A stretch of DNA of 64,000 nucleotides. It comes from Streptomyces sp. A1136 (GTDB lineage Bacteria > Actinomycetota > Actinomycetes > Streptomycetales > Streptomycetaceae). The translations under genes were made by a program, and so were the position numbers. The first letter of the stretch is position 1, and the number at the start of each line of letters is the position of its first letter. Location: assembly GCF_004795055.1 (NCBI RefSeq), contig NZ_SSBJ01000002.1, positions 1 to 64,000 of the forward strand. Direction: 5' to 3'. A model generated the notes under the pieces. That model saw only the letters and a list, made by a program, of their open reading frames with translations, was not told the origin of the DNA and did not search any database. This document shows, piece after piece, positions 51,422 to 61,070 of the stretch.

Positions 51422-51799
51422 GCGCCGGCCCCGCCGACCCGCTCCGGGGCTTCCCCGAGCCGCTTGACCGCGCCCCCGCGACGGCCTTACGTTCTGAATG
51501 CGCGGTCTGCGAGGACCGCGGCAGACGCGGAGCCCCCGATTGTTCCCCCGTGATCGGGGGCTTCGTTCTGCCCGGACGCGGGCCTCGGAAGGCCGGCGGG
51601 CGCCGCGCCACCTCCCCGTCCTTCACCGAGAGTCACGACGGCGGCCGGGGAGAGGCTCCCGAACCGCGACCGCCGCGCCCTGGGTAAGGAGCGTCACCGC
51701 AGGTACGATGCAGCCCTGATTTCATCGGCATGGTGGACAACTCACGGGATCGTCGCGCGGGTTGCCGCGCACCACGGGGGCAGGCTTGTGGGGGATGTG
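51422..51799. other. Intergenic region with predicted short transcript
   Basis: The 378 bases between the kinase and the TPR-AAA gene hold a promoter and stem-loops at 51464-51569 (separate entry) and, nearer the AAA gene, a likely -10 TACGAT around 51707 for that gene. Confidence 0.5.
51464..51569 (+). ncRNA. Candidate small RNA or attenuator
   Basis: TTGACC (51464-51469), an 18-base spacer and TACGTT (51488-51493) form a promoter. About 70 bases follow, with a 7-bp hairpin (51501-51520) and a 9-bp stem GCCCCCGAT/ATCGGGGGC (51532-51540 with 51553-51561) ending in TTCGTTCT. An alternative hairpin CCCCCG-TGAT-CGGGGG (51545-51560) uses the same right arm, so the two cannot form together. It starts 231 bases before the AAA gene, so it could be a free RNA or its attenuated leader. 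No protein frame fits. Confidence 0.45.
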
Positions 51800-53758
51800 A
51801 TGGACTTCGGCATGCCGGGCAGCACCCACGCCCCGGCCGAACTCGCCTGGCTGCGCGGCGTCGACGCCTGCACCATGGGCGCCTACCCGCAGGCGGAGGA
51901 GGAGTTCCGCACGGCGGTCCGGCTCGATCCGACGATGGCCGACGCCTGGCTGGGCCTGCACGCCCTCCGGGTGGACACCTCCAACGCGTTGTTGCGCATG
52001 TACGCGCACCGGGACCGCTTCGGCGAACAGCGTGCCCGGCACCGCAGGACGCTCAACTCCTGGTACTGGCTGGGCTGGTGGGTGCAGCCGGTCCTGGAGA
52101 GCCGACGGGACCTGCTGCTGGCCCACGCCTCGCACTGGCTGGACGGACGGCACGTGCCCGAGCTGGACCAGGCCCTCGCCGCGCTGCCCCCGGTCGACAC
52201 CGATCCACAGGTCCGCTTCCTGCACGCCTGCCGGGCCTACCTGGTCAAGGACTGGGACCAGTTGGCGCGGCACACGGAACCGCTGGTGGACGATCCGCAA
52301 CTGGGGATCGAGGCACGCCTGTTCGGCGGTATGGCCCGGGTCCGGCTGGAGATGTACGGGCAGGCGGAGCCGATGCTGGCGGCGGCGCTGATGCGATGTC
52401 GCAGCGAACAGCCGCAGCGCAAGGAGTTGCGGTACTGGCTGGCACGGGCCCATGAGGGGACGGGCCGCAGCGCCGCCGCGCTGCCGTTGTACCGGGCGGT
52501 GCACCGGGTGGACCCGGCGTTCATGGACACCGCGGCCCGCCTGACGGCGATCGCGGACAGCAGCGACCCGGACGACATGGCCGGCTACGCGGGCTACGGG
52601 CGCTCCGGCGAGGGATTCGCCGGGCACGGACCGGCCCCCGCCGGCGGGGACCTGGCGGCGGTGGCGCTCGGCGGCGGGGGCGGCGGTCCCGCGCAGGACG
52701 TCGCCCCGGACGGGCAGGCGGAGTCGGACCCGCTGCTCGCCGACCCGTCGGAGCCCCGCTTCGGGCCTGGGGACCAGGGCCGCACGGACACGGGCCGAGC
52801 CGACGGCATGCGCCACAGGACGGCGTTACCGGCGCAGGGAGCGCCCGCCGGGCTGCCCCCGGGGCCCGCCGATCCCCGGGCGCTGGCCCAGGCGCTCGCG
52901 GAGCTGGAGCGGATGGTGGGGCTGGAGCCCGTCAAGCGCCAGGTGAAGGCCCTCTCGGCCCAGCTGCACATGGCCAGGCTGCGCGCCGGCCAGGGTCTGC
53001 CGGTGCAGCCGCCCAAGCGGCACTTCGTCTTCTCCGGGCCCTCCGGCACGGGCAAGACGACGGTGGCCCGGATTCTGGGCCGGGTCTTCTACGCACTCGG
53101 GCTACTGGGCGGCGACCACCTCGTCGAGGCCCAACGGGCGGATCTCGTGGGCGAGTTCCTCGGCCAGACCGCCGTGAAGGCGAACGAGCTGATCGACTCG
53201 GCGATCGGCGGGGTGTTGTTCGTGGACGAGGCGTACAGCCTGTCCAACTCCGGATACAGCAAGGGCGACGCGTACGGCGACGAGGCGTTACAGGTGTTGC
53301 TCAAGCGCGCCGAGGACAACCGGGACCACCTCGTGGTCATCCTGGCGGGCTATCCGGCCGGGATGGACCGGCTGCTGAACACCAACCCGGGGCTGTCCTC
53401 GCGTTTCACCACCCGGGTGGACTTCCCCAGTTACCGGCCCACCGAGCTGACCGCGATCGGCGAGGTGTTGGCGGAGGGCAACGGCGACCGCTGGGACGAG
53501 GAGGCGCTGGAGGAGCTGCGCAGCATCAGCGGACACGTGGTCGGGCAGGGCTGGATCGACGAGTTGGGCAACGGCCGGTTCCTGCGCACGCTGTACGAGA
53601 AGAGCTGCGCCTACCGGGACCTGCGCCTGGCCGGCTTCGCCGGTGATCCCTCCCGGGAGGACCTGTCGACGCTTCGGCTGTCGGACCTGATGCAGGCGTA
53701 CGGGGAGGTCCTCTCGGGCCGCGGCCCCCAAGAACGCCCGGAGGCGCCGCCGTTGTAG
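51800..53758 (+). CDS. TPR-AAA ATPase, CbxX/EccA-like
   Basis: A 652-residue protein. The first ~255 residues are TPR-like helices (LRGVDACTMGAYPQAEEEFR), then a Gly/Asp-rich linker, then a CbxX/CfqX-type AAA domain from ~370. Walker A GPSGTGKTT includes K419; Walker B is GGVLFVDEAYSL, and SSRFTTRVDFPSY carries the arginine finger. The layout is that of EccA of type VII secretion, but no esx or ecc genes are near, so the role may differ. ATG 51800 has GGGGGA at a short distance; GTGs at 51788 and 51797 are alternatives. Confidence 0.88.
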   Translation: MDFGMPGSTHAPAELAWLRGVDACTMGAYPQAEEEFRTAVRLDPTMADAWLGLHALRVDTSNALLRMYAHRDRFGEQRARHRRTLNSWYWLGWWVQPVLESRRDLLLAHASHWLDGRHVPELDQALAALPPVDTDPQVRFLHACRAYLVKDWDQLARHTEPLVDDPQLGIEARLFGGMARVRLEMYGQAEPMLAAALMRCRSEQPQRKELRYWLARAHEGTGRSAAALPLYRAVHRVDPAFMDTAARLTAIADSSDPDDMAGYAGYGRSGEGFAGHGPAPAGGDLAAVALGGGGGGPAQDVAPDGQAESDPLLADPSEPRFGPGDQGRTDTGRADGMRHRTALPAQGAPAGLPPGPADPRALAQALAELERMVGLEPVKRQVKALSAQLHMARLRAGQGLPVQPPKRHFVFSGPSGTGKTTVARILGRVFYALGLLGGDHLVEAQRADLVGEFLGQTAVKANELIDSAIGGVLFVDEAYSLSNSGYSKGDAYGDEALQVLLKRAEDNRDHLVVILAGYPAGMDRLLNTNPGLSSRFTTRVDFPSYRPTELTAIGEVLAEGNGDRWDEEALEELRSISGHVVGQGWIDELGNGRFLRTLYEKSCAYRDLRLAGFAGDPSREDLSTLRLSDLMQAYGEVLSGRGPQERPEAPPL

Positions 53759-53818
53759 CGGCGCGCCGACACCTACCGCCGGGTCGAGGCGTTCGAGGAC
53801 AGTGGATAGCCTGCCTTC

Positions 53819-54802
53819 ATGGATGGGGTCGGGGAGGCCGAGGGCGTCGGCGCGGATCGTGACGGTCGGGACTGGGGTGCCACGCGCTCCTGGGTGGAGA
53901 AGGGGCTGTCCGAGGCCGAGCGCATCGACGAGGTGGTGCGGCTGCGCGGCGGGTGGACCTCGCGGATGCGCCGCCTGGACGTCAGCGGTCCGCAGGGCCG
54001 GCGCTCCCTCGTCCTGCGGTCCTTCGTCAAACCCTTCTACCTTCGGCACGCGGAGGGCCTGCTGACCCGTGAGGCGACCGTCCTGCGCCTGCTCGCCGGC
54101 ACCGACGTGCCCGCGGCCGCGCTCGTGGCCGTGGACGCGACCGCGCGGCATTGCGACCACCCCTCCTTGCTGATGTCCCTGCTCCCGGGGACGGTGCGCC
54201 TGGACGACGAGGGGGCCGACGGCCGCGCCGACCTGCTGGCCCGCCAACTGGTGCGCGTCCACCGGCAGCCGGTGCCGCCGTCGCGACGGCCCCGCACCTA
54301 TCAGCCCTGGACCTCGCCGGAGCGGGTGCGGCCGCCGGCCGCCACCGGGCGGCCCCAGCTCTGGCGGCGGGCCGTCGACGTCATCCGCCACGACCCCCCG
54401 CCGTACCGGGGTCACTTCCTGCACCGGGACTTCCATCCCGGGAACGTCCTCTTCACCGGCACCGGCGACGATCTTCGGATCAGTGGTGTCGTCGACTGGG
54501 TGGAGACCTCCTGGGGACCCGCCGACCTCGACGTGGCGCACTGCTCGACGGCCCTCGCCCTGCTGCACGGGGTCCCGGCCGGCATGCGCTTCGCCGACCG
54601 CTACGTCGCCGCGGGAGGGACCCTCGACGAGGAGCCCACCGCCCATCTCCACTGGCGGCTGCTGGACGCGCTGGCCTTCGCCCCGGACGCGGAGAAGGTC
54701 GCCGTCCCCTGGCGGGAGCTGGGCCGCGTGGACCTGACGACCGAGGCCCTGACCCGACGGCTGGAGGACTACCTCCAGGCCCTCTTCGACCGCTACGCGT
54801 GA
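53819..54802 (+). CDS. Aminoglycoside phosphotransferase-family kinase
   Basis: A 327-residue protein-kinase-fold enzyme. The catalytic loop LHRDFHPGNVLF has D204 and N209, and VVDWVETSWGPADLDVAH has the metal-binding Asp. An N-terminal lobe lies before ~110. Family members phosphorylate small molecules; resistance cannot be assumed. The ATG is six bases after TAGCCT (53807-53812) with no ribosome site, so the mRNA is likely leaderless. It lies 60 bases after the AAA gene, but has its own promoter. Confidence 0.88.
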   Translation: MDGVGEAEGVGADRDGRDWGATRSWVEKGLSEAERIDEVVRLRGGWTSRMRRLDVSGPQGRRSLVLRSFVKPFYLRHAEGLLTREATVLRLLAGTDVPAAALVAVDATARHCDHPSLLMSLLPGTVRLDDEGADGRADLLARQLVRVHRQPVPPSRRPRTYQPWTSPERVRPPAATGRPQLWRRAVDVIRHDPPPYRGHFLHRDFHPGNVLFTGTGDDLRISGVVDWVETSWGPADLDVAHCSTALALLHGVPAGMRFADRYVAAGGTLDEEPTAHLHWRLLDALAFAPDAEKVAVPWRELGRVDLTTEALTRRLEDYLQALFDRYA

Positions 54803-54866
54803 CCGGCCGGCCCCCGAACCGGCGGGCGCCTGGTTCGGGGGCCGGGTTCGGGAGCCGGGGGGCGGG

Positions 54867-55943
54867 TCAGCGGACCAGCGCGTCTTCCGGGACGGGGGCG
54901 CGGCGGGCCGGTGGGGTGGTGCGGTGGGCGGGGTCGCGGACCTCGCCCACCAGCATCTCCAGGACGTCCTCCATGGCGACCAGGCCCAACACCCGGCCGG
55001 CCGCGTCCGCGACCTGCGCCAGGTGGGTGGCGTCGCGGCGCATGACCGTCAGGGCGTCGTCCAGCGGGAGCGTGGAGGACAGCGTCGTCATCCGGCGCCA
55101 GACCCGCTGGGGTACGGCCCGCTCCCGGTCCTCCAGGTCCAGCACGTCCTTGACGTGCAGGTAGCCCATGAAGGCGCCGTTGCCGGAGCGGACCGGGAAG
55201 CGGGAGTAGCCGGTGCGCACCGTCAGCTGTTCGATCTGCCGCGGCGTGACGTCGGGGCCGACGGTGACGAGCCGGTCCCGGTCGAGGAGGACGTCGGTGA
55301 CGGGGCGGGTGCCCAGTTCCAGGGCGTCCTCCAGCCGCTCCTGCTCGACCGGCTCCAGGAGCCCGGCCTGCCGGGAGTCCTTGAGGAGCCGCCCGAGCTG
55401 GGCGCTGGTGTACACGGCTTCGACCTCGTCCTTGGGCTCCACCTTGAAGAGCCGCAGGATGAAGGCGGCGCAGGCGCCGAGCGCCGTGGTCACGGGCCCG
55501 CACAGGCGCGCGAAGGCGACCAGGCCGGGGCTGAACCACAAGGCGGTCTTCTCGGGCGCGGCCATGGCGAGGTTCTTGGGGACCATCTCGCCGATGACCA
55601 GGTGGAGGAAGACCACGGCGGCGAGCGCGACCGCGTAGCCGAGCGGGTGGACCAGTCCCTCGGGGACGTGGACGGCGTGGAAGACGGGCTCCAGCAGCCG
55701 GGCCACGGTGGGTTCGGCGACCGCGCCGAGGGTCAGCGAGCACAGGGTGATGCCGAACTGCGCGGCGGCCATCATCCGGGGCAGGTTCTCCAGGCCGTGC
55801 AGCACCTGGCGGGCCCGCTTGGAGCCGGCCGCGAGGGGCTCGATCTGGCTGCGGCGTACGGAGACGAGGGCGAACTCGGCGCCGACGAAGAAACCGTTGG
55901 CCAGTACGAGCAGCAGGGCGAAGAGCAGTTGCAGCGCGTTCAC
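54867..55943 (-). CDS. CNNM/CBS-domain membrane protein (hemolysin C-like), second copy
   Basis: A 358-residue member of the CNNM (DUF21) family. Residues 1-140 carry the membrane domain with the hallmark LANGFFVGAEFALVSVRRSQ and GEMVPKNLAMA; residues ~200-330 are two CBS domains. Unlike its upstream partner it lacks the C-terminal CorC_HlyC domain and ends in a polar tail. Relatives handle magnesium or other divalent ions. Its start overlaps the partner's stop (ATGA), so the two may form a heterodimer. Confidence 0.9.
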   Translation of the reverse strand: MNALQLLFALLLVLANGFFVGAEFALVSVRRSQIEPLAAGSKRARQVLHGLENLPRMMAAAQFGITLCSLTLGAVAEPTVARLLEPVFHAVHVPEGLVHPLGYAVALAAVVFLHLVIGEMVPKNLAMAAPEKTALWFSPGLVAFARLCGPVTTALGACAAFILRLFKVEPKDEVEAVYTSAQLGRLLKDSRQAGLLEPVEQERLEDALELGTRPVTDVLLDRDRLVTVGPDVTPRQIEQLTVRTGYSRFPVRSGNGAFMGYLHVKDVLDLEDRERAVPQRVWRRMTTLSSTLPLDDALTVMRRDATHLAQVADAAGRVLGLVAMEDVLEMLVGEVRDPAHRTTPPARRAPVPEDALVR

Positions 55944-57289
55944 CGGCCCACCGCCTCCAGTTCCGCGGGAGCCGTGAGCGGGGCGGTGCGGACGAGTCGC
56001 ACGCGTTCGGCCCGGTAGCGGCGCACCTGGCGGACGGAGAGCTTCCAGCCGGGCAGTTCCGCGCGGTCCCCGGGGGCGGGGATGCGGCCGAGCAGGTCGG
56101 CGACGAGGCCGGCGACGGTCTCGTACGGGCCTTCGGGTACCTCCAGGCCTATCCGGCGCAGGGTGTGCACACGGCAGCTGCCGTCGGCCTCCCAGGATGG
56201 GCGGCCGTCCTCGGCGGCCACGGCGGCCAGCTCGGGGCTGTCGTCCTCCTTGAGGTCGTGTTCGTCGCGGACCTCGCCGACGAGTTCTTCCACGATGTCC
56301 TCCAGGGTGACGACACCGGCGGTGCCGCCGTACTCGTCGACGACGACGGCCATCGGCTGTTCGCTGCGCAGCCGCTCCAGCAGCGGCTGCACCGGCAGGG
56401 AGCCGGGCACCAGCAGGGGGGCGACGCAGATGCGCGACACGGTCGTGCGGGCGCGCTCCGCCTCCGGTACGGCGAGGGCGTCCTTGAGGTGCACGACGCC
56501 GGTGATCTCGTCGATGCGCTCGCGGTAGACGGGGAAGCGGGACAGGCCGGTGGCCCGGGTCAGGTTGAGCACGTCGGCCGCGGTGGCCGTGTGCTGGAGG
56601 GCGCTGACCTTCACCCGGGGCGTCATGACGTGCTGGGCCGTCAGGTCGCCGAGGGACAGGGTCCGTACGAAGAGGTCGGCGGTGTCCTGCTCCAGGGCGC
56701 CGGCCTGCGCCGAATGGCGGACCAGGGAGACCAGCTCGCCGGGGGTGCGGGCCGAGGCCATCTCCTCGGCCGGCTCCACGCCGAGCGCCCGCACGAGACG
56801 GTTCGCCACGGCGTTGAGGGCCGCGATGACCGGCCGGAAGGCACGGGAGAAGGTCTGCTGCGGTCCGGCCACGAACCGGGCCACCTGGAGCGGCCTGGAG
56901 ACGGCCCAGTTCTTCGGGACGAGCTCGCCGACGACCATCTGGACGGCGGAGGCGAGCAGCATGCCGATGACGACGGCGACGCCGGACACGGCCTCGCGCG
57001 GCAGGCCGGTCGCGCCGAGCGGCCCGGACAGCAGGGCAGCGAGGGCCGGTTCGGCGAGCATGCCGACGACGAGCGAGGTGATCGTGATGCCCAGCTGGGT
57101 GCCGGAGAGCTGGAACGACAGCTCGCGCAGGGCATCGACGACCGTGCGGGCACGGCGGTCACCGTCGGCCGCGGCGCGTTCGGCGTCGGGCCGTTCCACG
57201 GTGACGAGGCCGAACTCGGCCGCCACGAAGAAACCGTTGGCGAGGATCAGGGCGAACGCCGCCACGAGAAGGAGTAGCGGGATGGTCAT
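55940..57289 (-). CDS. CNNM/CBS/CorC-domain membrane protein (hemolysin C-like), first copy
   Basis: A 449-residue CNNM protein: membrane domain (residues 1-~190; LANGFFVAAEFGLVTVER, GELVPKNWAVSRP), two CBS domains (~205-340; TPRVKVSAL, DEYGGTAGVVTLEDIVEELV) and a CorC_HlyC domain to the end. It heads the two-gene operon. ATG 57289 has a GGAGG site. The 197-base upstream gap holds GGAGTGACTCC, a short palindrome near 57350. Confidence 0.92.
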   Translation of the reverse strand: MTIPLLLLVAAFALILANGFFVAAEFGLVTVERPDAERAAADGDRRARTVVDALRELSFQLSGTQLGITITSLVVGMLAEPALAALLSGPLGATGLPREAVSGVAVVIGMLLASAVQMVVGELVPKNWAVSRPLQVARFVAGPQQTFSRAFRPVIAALNAVANRLVRALGVEPAEEMASARTPGELVSLVRHSAQAGALEQDTADLFVRTLSLGDLTAQHVMTPRVKVSALQHTATAADVLNLTRATGLSRFPVYRERIDEITGVVHLKDALAVPEAERARTTVSRICVAPLLVPGSLPVQPLLERLRSEQPMAVVVDEYGGTAGVVTLEDIVEELVGEVRDEHDLKEDDSPELAAVAAEDGRPSWEADGSCRVHTLRRIGLEVPEGPYETVAGLVADLLGRIPAPGDRAELPGWKLSVRQVRRYRAERVRLVRTAPLTAPAELEAVGR

Positions 57290-57486
57290 GCCGCCGCCTC
57301 CGGGGGGAGGGCGGCGCGGGTACTACCGGACGATCCGTCCATTGCTGGAGGGAGTCACTCCTCAAGTCGCAGTTGCCCACGGGCCACAGGGTCCCGGGGC
57401 CGGTGGGAGGGCGCACGGCTGCGCCCCGCCACCAGGGTAGTCATTGGGATCGCCGCCGCAATGGGACGCAGCGGGGAACCCGGGGC

Positions 57487-57948
57487 TCAGTGGTCCTTCA
57501 CACCGGTTCCCCGGGTTTCGGCGAGGGCGCGCAGGGTCCGCGCGTCGTCGATGGCACGGGCCTTGGCGATGCCGGGCTGGATGCCCAGGACCGGGAGGCT
57601 GGAGCCGTCGCTGAGGTCGAGGAAGACCCAGGGGTCGCCCGGACGGAGGTTCACCCGGAGGATCTGCGCCCATTCCAGGCGGCGGGTCCGGGTGAGGTTG
57701 ACGACGGTGACCCCCGCCTCGTCCGCCACCACCTTGGGGCGGCTGAGCAGGACGAGGACGGAGCTGAGCAGGACCGCGGTCAGGACGAAGCTGATCCGCT
57801 CGCCGGGGTGCAGGTCCAGGAGCAGGGCGATCGCCGTGATGGTGACGAAGATCGCGAGACCGGCGCCCAGCAGGACGGCCCGGGTGCGGGTCGGCCGGAA
57901 GGTGACCGGCAGGGTGGGCGGTGCGGGCTGGGCGGCGGCGTCGGCCAT
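57487..57948 (-). CDS. PH-domain membrane protein
   Basis: A 153-residue protein with two membrane helices near residues 23-45 and 50-68 and a bacterial PH-like domain behind them (KVVADEAGVTVVNLTRTRRL and WAQILRVNLRPGDPWVFLDL). Similar proteins are found next to hisG in streptomycetes. Function unknown. It begins 41 bases after hisG and is the last gene of the rib-his run. Confidence 0.88.
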   Translation of the reverse strand: MADAAAQPAPPTLPVTFRPTRTRAVLLGAGLAIFVTITAIALLLDLHPGERISFVLTAVLLSSVLVLLSRPKVVADEAGVTVVNLTRTRRLEWAQILRVNLRPGDPWVFLDLSDGSSLPVLGIQPGIAKARAIDDARTLRALAETRGTGVKDH

Positions 57949-57989
57949 GGTGTGCGCTCGGTTCTGCGAGGTGCCGGAGGGGACGGGGA

Positions 57990-58838
57990 TCAGAGGCGGC
58001 AGGCGTGGATCGACGTGGTGAGGATCGCGCGCGCGCCGAGCTCGTACAGGTCGTCCATGATCCGCTGGGCTTCCTTGGCGGGAACCATGGCGCGGACCGC
58101 GACCCAGCCCTCGTTGTGCAGCGGGGAGACGGTCGGCGACTCCAGGCCCGGGGTGAGGGCGACCGCGCGCTCCAGGTGCTCGGCGCGGCAGTCGTAGTCC
58201 ATCATCACGTAGCTGCGGGCCACCAGGACGCCCTGGAGGCGGCGCAGGAACTGCTGGGCCTGCGGGTCCTCCGGGTCGGTGCCGTTGCCGCGGATGACAA
58301 CGGCCTCGGAGGTGAGGATCGGCTCCCCGATGACCTCCAGGCCGGCGTTGCGCAGGCTGGTGCCGGTCTCCACGACGTCCGCGATGATCTGGGCGACGCC
58401 GAGCTGGATGGCGGTCTCGACCGCCCCGTCGAGGTGGACGACGGAGGCGTCGATGCCCTTCTCGGCGAGGTGCTTGGCGACGATTCCCTCGTAAGAGGTC
58501 GCGATCGTCATCCCGGTGAAGTCCTCGGGGCCCTTCGCGGTGCCGGGAAGGGTGGCGTAGCGGAAGGTGGACCGGCCGAAGTTCAGCGGCAGGATCTCCT
58601 CGGCGCTGGCGCCGGAGTCGAGCAGCAGGTCCCGGCCGGTGATGCCGATGTCGAGCTTGCCGGAGGACACGTAGATCGCGATGTCCTTCGGGCGGAGGTA
58701 GAAGAACTCGACCCCGTTCTCGGGGTCGACGACCACGAGCTCCTTGGACTCCTTGCGCATCCGGTAGCCCGCCTCATGGAGCATCGCCGACGCCGGTCCG
58801 GAGAGTGAACCCTTGTTGGGGACGGCGATGCGCAGCAT
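57990..58838 (-). CDS. hisG: ATP phosphoribosyltransferase, long form
   Basis: A 282-residue HisG of the long type, which joins ATP and PRPP in the first step of histidine synthesis. Motifs are RIAVPNKGSLSGPA, DIGITGRDLLLDSG and ADVVETGTSLRNAGLEVIGE. The C-terminal ~75 residues are the regulatory ACT-like domain that binds histidine. It follows hisE by 69 bases on the same strand. Confidence 0.95.
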   Translation of the reverse strand: MLRIAVPNKGSLSGPASAMLHEAGYRMRKESKELVVVDPENGVEFFYLRPKDIAIYVSSGKLDIGITGRDLLLDSGASAEEILPLNFGRSTFRYATLPGTAKGPEDFTGMTIATSYEGIVAKHLAEKGIDASVVHLDGAVETAIQLGVAQIIADVVETGTSLRNAGLEVIGEPILTSEAVVIRGNGTDPEDPQAQQFLRRLQGVLVARSYVMMDYDCRAEHLERAVALTPGLESPTVSPLHNEGWVAVRAMVPAKEAQRIMDDLYELGARAILTTSIHACRL

Positions 58839-58907
58839 GGGGCTTCCTTGGGGGCGTAGGTACGGGAGAGCTGGTGAGGGCGGGGACCCGCGGGGAGGGG
58901 CTGCGGC

Positions 58908-59189
58908 CTAGAGGTGCGCGTAGACGTCGTCGAGGGAGATCCCGCGCGCCACCATCATCACCTGGACGTGGTAGAGCAGCTGGGAGATCTCCTCGGCGGT
59001 GGCTTCCTTGCCCTCGTACTCGGCGGCCATCCAGACCTCGGCGGCCTCCTCGACGACCTTCTTGCCGATGGCATGGACGCCCTTGCCGACGAGCTCGGCG
59101 GTACGGGAGGAGCCGGGGTCGCCGTTGGCGGCCTTGAGCTGGAGCTCGGTGAAGAGCTCTTCGAAGCTCTTGGTGGGTTTGTTCGCCAT
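58908..59189 (-). CDS. hisE: Phosphoribosyl-ATP pyrophosphatase
   Basis: A 93-residue HisE, the second step of histidine synthesis. The helical MazG-like fold has the metal-binding [10 protein letters not shown] and [14 protein letters not shown]. Length is normal for a stand-alone HisE; hisI is not in the window. It starts 35 bases after ribH. Confidence 0.95.
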   Translation of the reverse strand: MANKPTKSFEELFTELQLKAANGDPGSSRTAELVGKGVHAIGKKVVEEAAEVWMAAEYEGKEATAEEISQLLYHVQVMMVARGISLDDVYAHL

Positions 59190-59224
59190 GATGGTCCTCA
59201 GAATAAGGGGTCCCCCGCTGCCAC

Positions 59225-59710
59225 TCAGCGCCAGGGTTCGCTGACGGTCCGCAGGGTCATGGCGGTGGCGACGGCGGCGGTGACCGCTTCGTGCCCCTTG
59301 TCCTCGTTCGACCCCTCAAGTCCGGCGCGGTCGAGCGCCTGTTCGTCGTTGTCGCAGGTCAGGACGCCGAAGCCGACGGGGACTCCGGTGTCGATCGACA
59401 CCTGTACCAGGCCTTGGGTGACGCCCTGGCAGACGTAGTCGAAGTGCGGGGTGCCGCCACGGATGACCACACCGAGCGCGACGATGGCATCGTAACCGCG
59501 ACCGGCCAGTACCTTCGCCACGACCGGCAGCTCGAAGCTGCCGGGAACGCGCAGCAGGGTGGGCTCGTCGATGCCCAGCTCGTGCAGGGCCCGCAGGGCG
59601 CCGTCGACCAGGCCGTCCATGACCTTCTCGTGCCACTGGGCCGCGATGACGGCGACCCGCAGGTCGCCACAGTTCTTCACGCTCAGTTCGGGTGCGCCCT
59701 TGCCGCTCAC
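59225..59710 (-). CDS. ribH: 6,7-dimethyl-8-ribityllumazine synthase
   Basis: A 161-residue lumazine synthase that joins dihydroxybutanone phosphate and the ribitylamino-uracil. VPGSFELP and [10 protein letters not shown] are the substrate and catalytic loops; H89 matches the family catalytic histidine. The protein normally forms a 60-mer capsid. It lies 58 bases after ribBA in the rib operon. Confidence 0.96.
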   Translation of the reverse strand: MSGKGAPELSVKNCGDLRVAVIAAQWHEKVMDGLVDGALRALHELGIDEPTLLRVPGSFELPVVAKVLAGRGYDAIVALGVVIRGGTPHFDYVCQGVTQGLVQVSIDTGVPVGFGVLTCDNDEQALDRAGLEGSNEDKGHEAVTAAVATAMTLRTVSEPWR

Positions 59711-59768
59711 AGCTCTGCTCCTCGTGGTCGATCGCGATAGTCGGTGGGTGTGGGGTGGTGCGGGGGTG

Positions 59769-61070
59769 TTACTGGTTGCCGCAGGCGGAGGTGGTCACGG
59801 GTCCGTCCAGCCAGGGCAGGTCGTGACCCATCCGGTCCCGCTTGGTGCGCAGGTACCGCAGGTTGTGCTCGCCGGCCTCGATCGGCATCGACTCCCGGCC
59901 GGCGACCGCGATGCCGTGGCCGACGAGCGCGTCCGCCTTGTCGGGGTTGTTGGTGAGCAGGCGCACGCTGCGGACGCCGAGGTCGGCGAGGATCTGCGCG
60001 CCGGCCCCGTAGTCGCGGGCGTCGGCGGGCAGGCCCAACTCCAGGTTGGCGTCCAGGGTGTCGCGGCCGCGTTCTTGGAGTTCGTAGGCCCGCAGCTTGG
60101 ACAGCAGCCCGATGCCGCGGCCCTCGTGACCACGCAGGTAGACGACCACGCCGCGGCCCTCCTCCTGGATGCGGGCCATGGAGGCGTGCAACTGCGGGCC
60201 GCAGTCGCACCGCTGGGACTGGAAGATGTCGCCGGTCAGGCACTCGGAGTGCATGCGAACGAGGATGTCGTCCCCGCCGCCGACCTCTCCGTGGACGAGG
60301 GCGACGTGCTCGACGCCGTCGACGGTGGAGCGGTAGCCGTAGGCCGTGAACGCGCCGAAGGCGGTCGGCAGGTTGACCTCGGCCTCGCGGCGCACGGTCG
60401 GCTCGGCGGAGCGGCGGTAGGCGATCAGATCCTCTATGGAGATGATCGTCAGACCGTGCTTGCGGGCGAAGGGGACCAGCTCCGGCAGCCGCAGCATGAC
60501 GCCGTCCTCGCCGGCGATCTCCACGATGGCGCCGGCCGGCCGCAGGCCCGCGAGGCGGGCGAGGTCGACGGCCGCCTCGGTGTGGCCGTCGCGGACCAGG
60601 ACACCGCCCGGCTTGGCGCGCAGCGGGAAGATGTGGCCGGGCCGGACGAAGTCCGAGGGCTCGCAGGTTCCGGCGGCCAGGAGCCGCAGGGTGGTGGCGC
60701 GGTCGGCGGCGGAGATGCCGGTGGTGACGCCGTGGGCGGCGCTCGCGTCGACGGAGACGGTGAAGGCCGTCTTCATCGACTCGGTGTTGTGCTGGACCAT
60801 CTGGGGGAGTTCGAGCCGGTCCAGCTCGGGGCCCTCCATGGGGGCGCAGATCAGGCCGCGGCACTCGCTCATCATGAACGCGATGATCTCGGGGGTGGCC
60901 TTCTCCGCCGCGATCACGAGGTCCCCCTCGTTCTCGCGGCTCTCGTCGTCCACGACGACGACCGGACGGCCTGCCACGATGTCCCGGACGGCCTGCTCGA
61001 CGGGGTCGAGGCGGAAGCTCTCCCCCAGGGCGTCTTCGGGCATGTCCGGCACGGGCTTGAGGGGGGTCAT
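59769..61070 (-). CDS. ribBA: Bifunctional DHBP synthase / GTP cyclohydrolase II
   Basis: A 433-residue fusion. The N-terminal half (to ~220) makes dihydroxybutanone phosphate and has [12 protein letters not shown] and [14 protein letters not shown]. The C-terminal half opens GTP and has [20 protein letters not shown] with three zinc cysteines, and [12 protein letters not shown]. It supplies both precursors of riboflavin. ATG 61070 has AAGGAG and overlaps the ribM stop (ATGA). Confidence 0.96.
   Translation of the reverse strand: MTPLKPVPDMPEDALGESFRLDPVEQAVRDIVAGRPVVVVDDESRENEGDLVIAAEKATPEIIAFMMSECRGLICAPMEGPELDRLELPQMVQHNTESMKTAFTVSVDASAAHGVTTGISAADRATTLRLLAAGTCEPSDFVRPGHIFPLRAKPGGVLVRDGHTEAAVDLARLAGLRPAGAIVEIAGEDGVMLRLPELVPFARKHGLTIISIEDLIAYRRSAEPTVRREAEVNLPTAFGAFTAYGYRSTVDGVEHVALVHGEVGGGDDILVRMHSECLTGDIFQSQRCDCGPQLHASMARIQEEGRGVVVYLRGHEGRGIGLLSKLRAYELQERGRDTLDANLELGLPADARDYGAGAQILADLGVRSVRLLTNNPDKADALVGHGIAVAGRESMPIEAGEHNLRYLRTKRDRMGHDLPWLDGPVTTSACGNQ

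Noticed and set aside
51800..53758. Type VII secretion locus
   Set aside because: The TPR-AAA protein has the EccA layout, but no eccB-E, esx or PE/PPE-like genes are nearby.
41555..54802. Aminoglycoside resistance genes (two APH-fold proteins)
   Set aside because: The fold is shared by many small-molecule kinases. Neither protein resembles a known resistance enzyme beyond the general catalytic loop.
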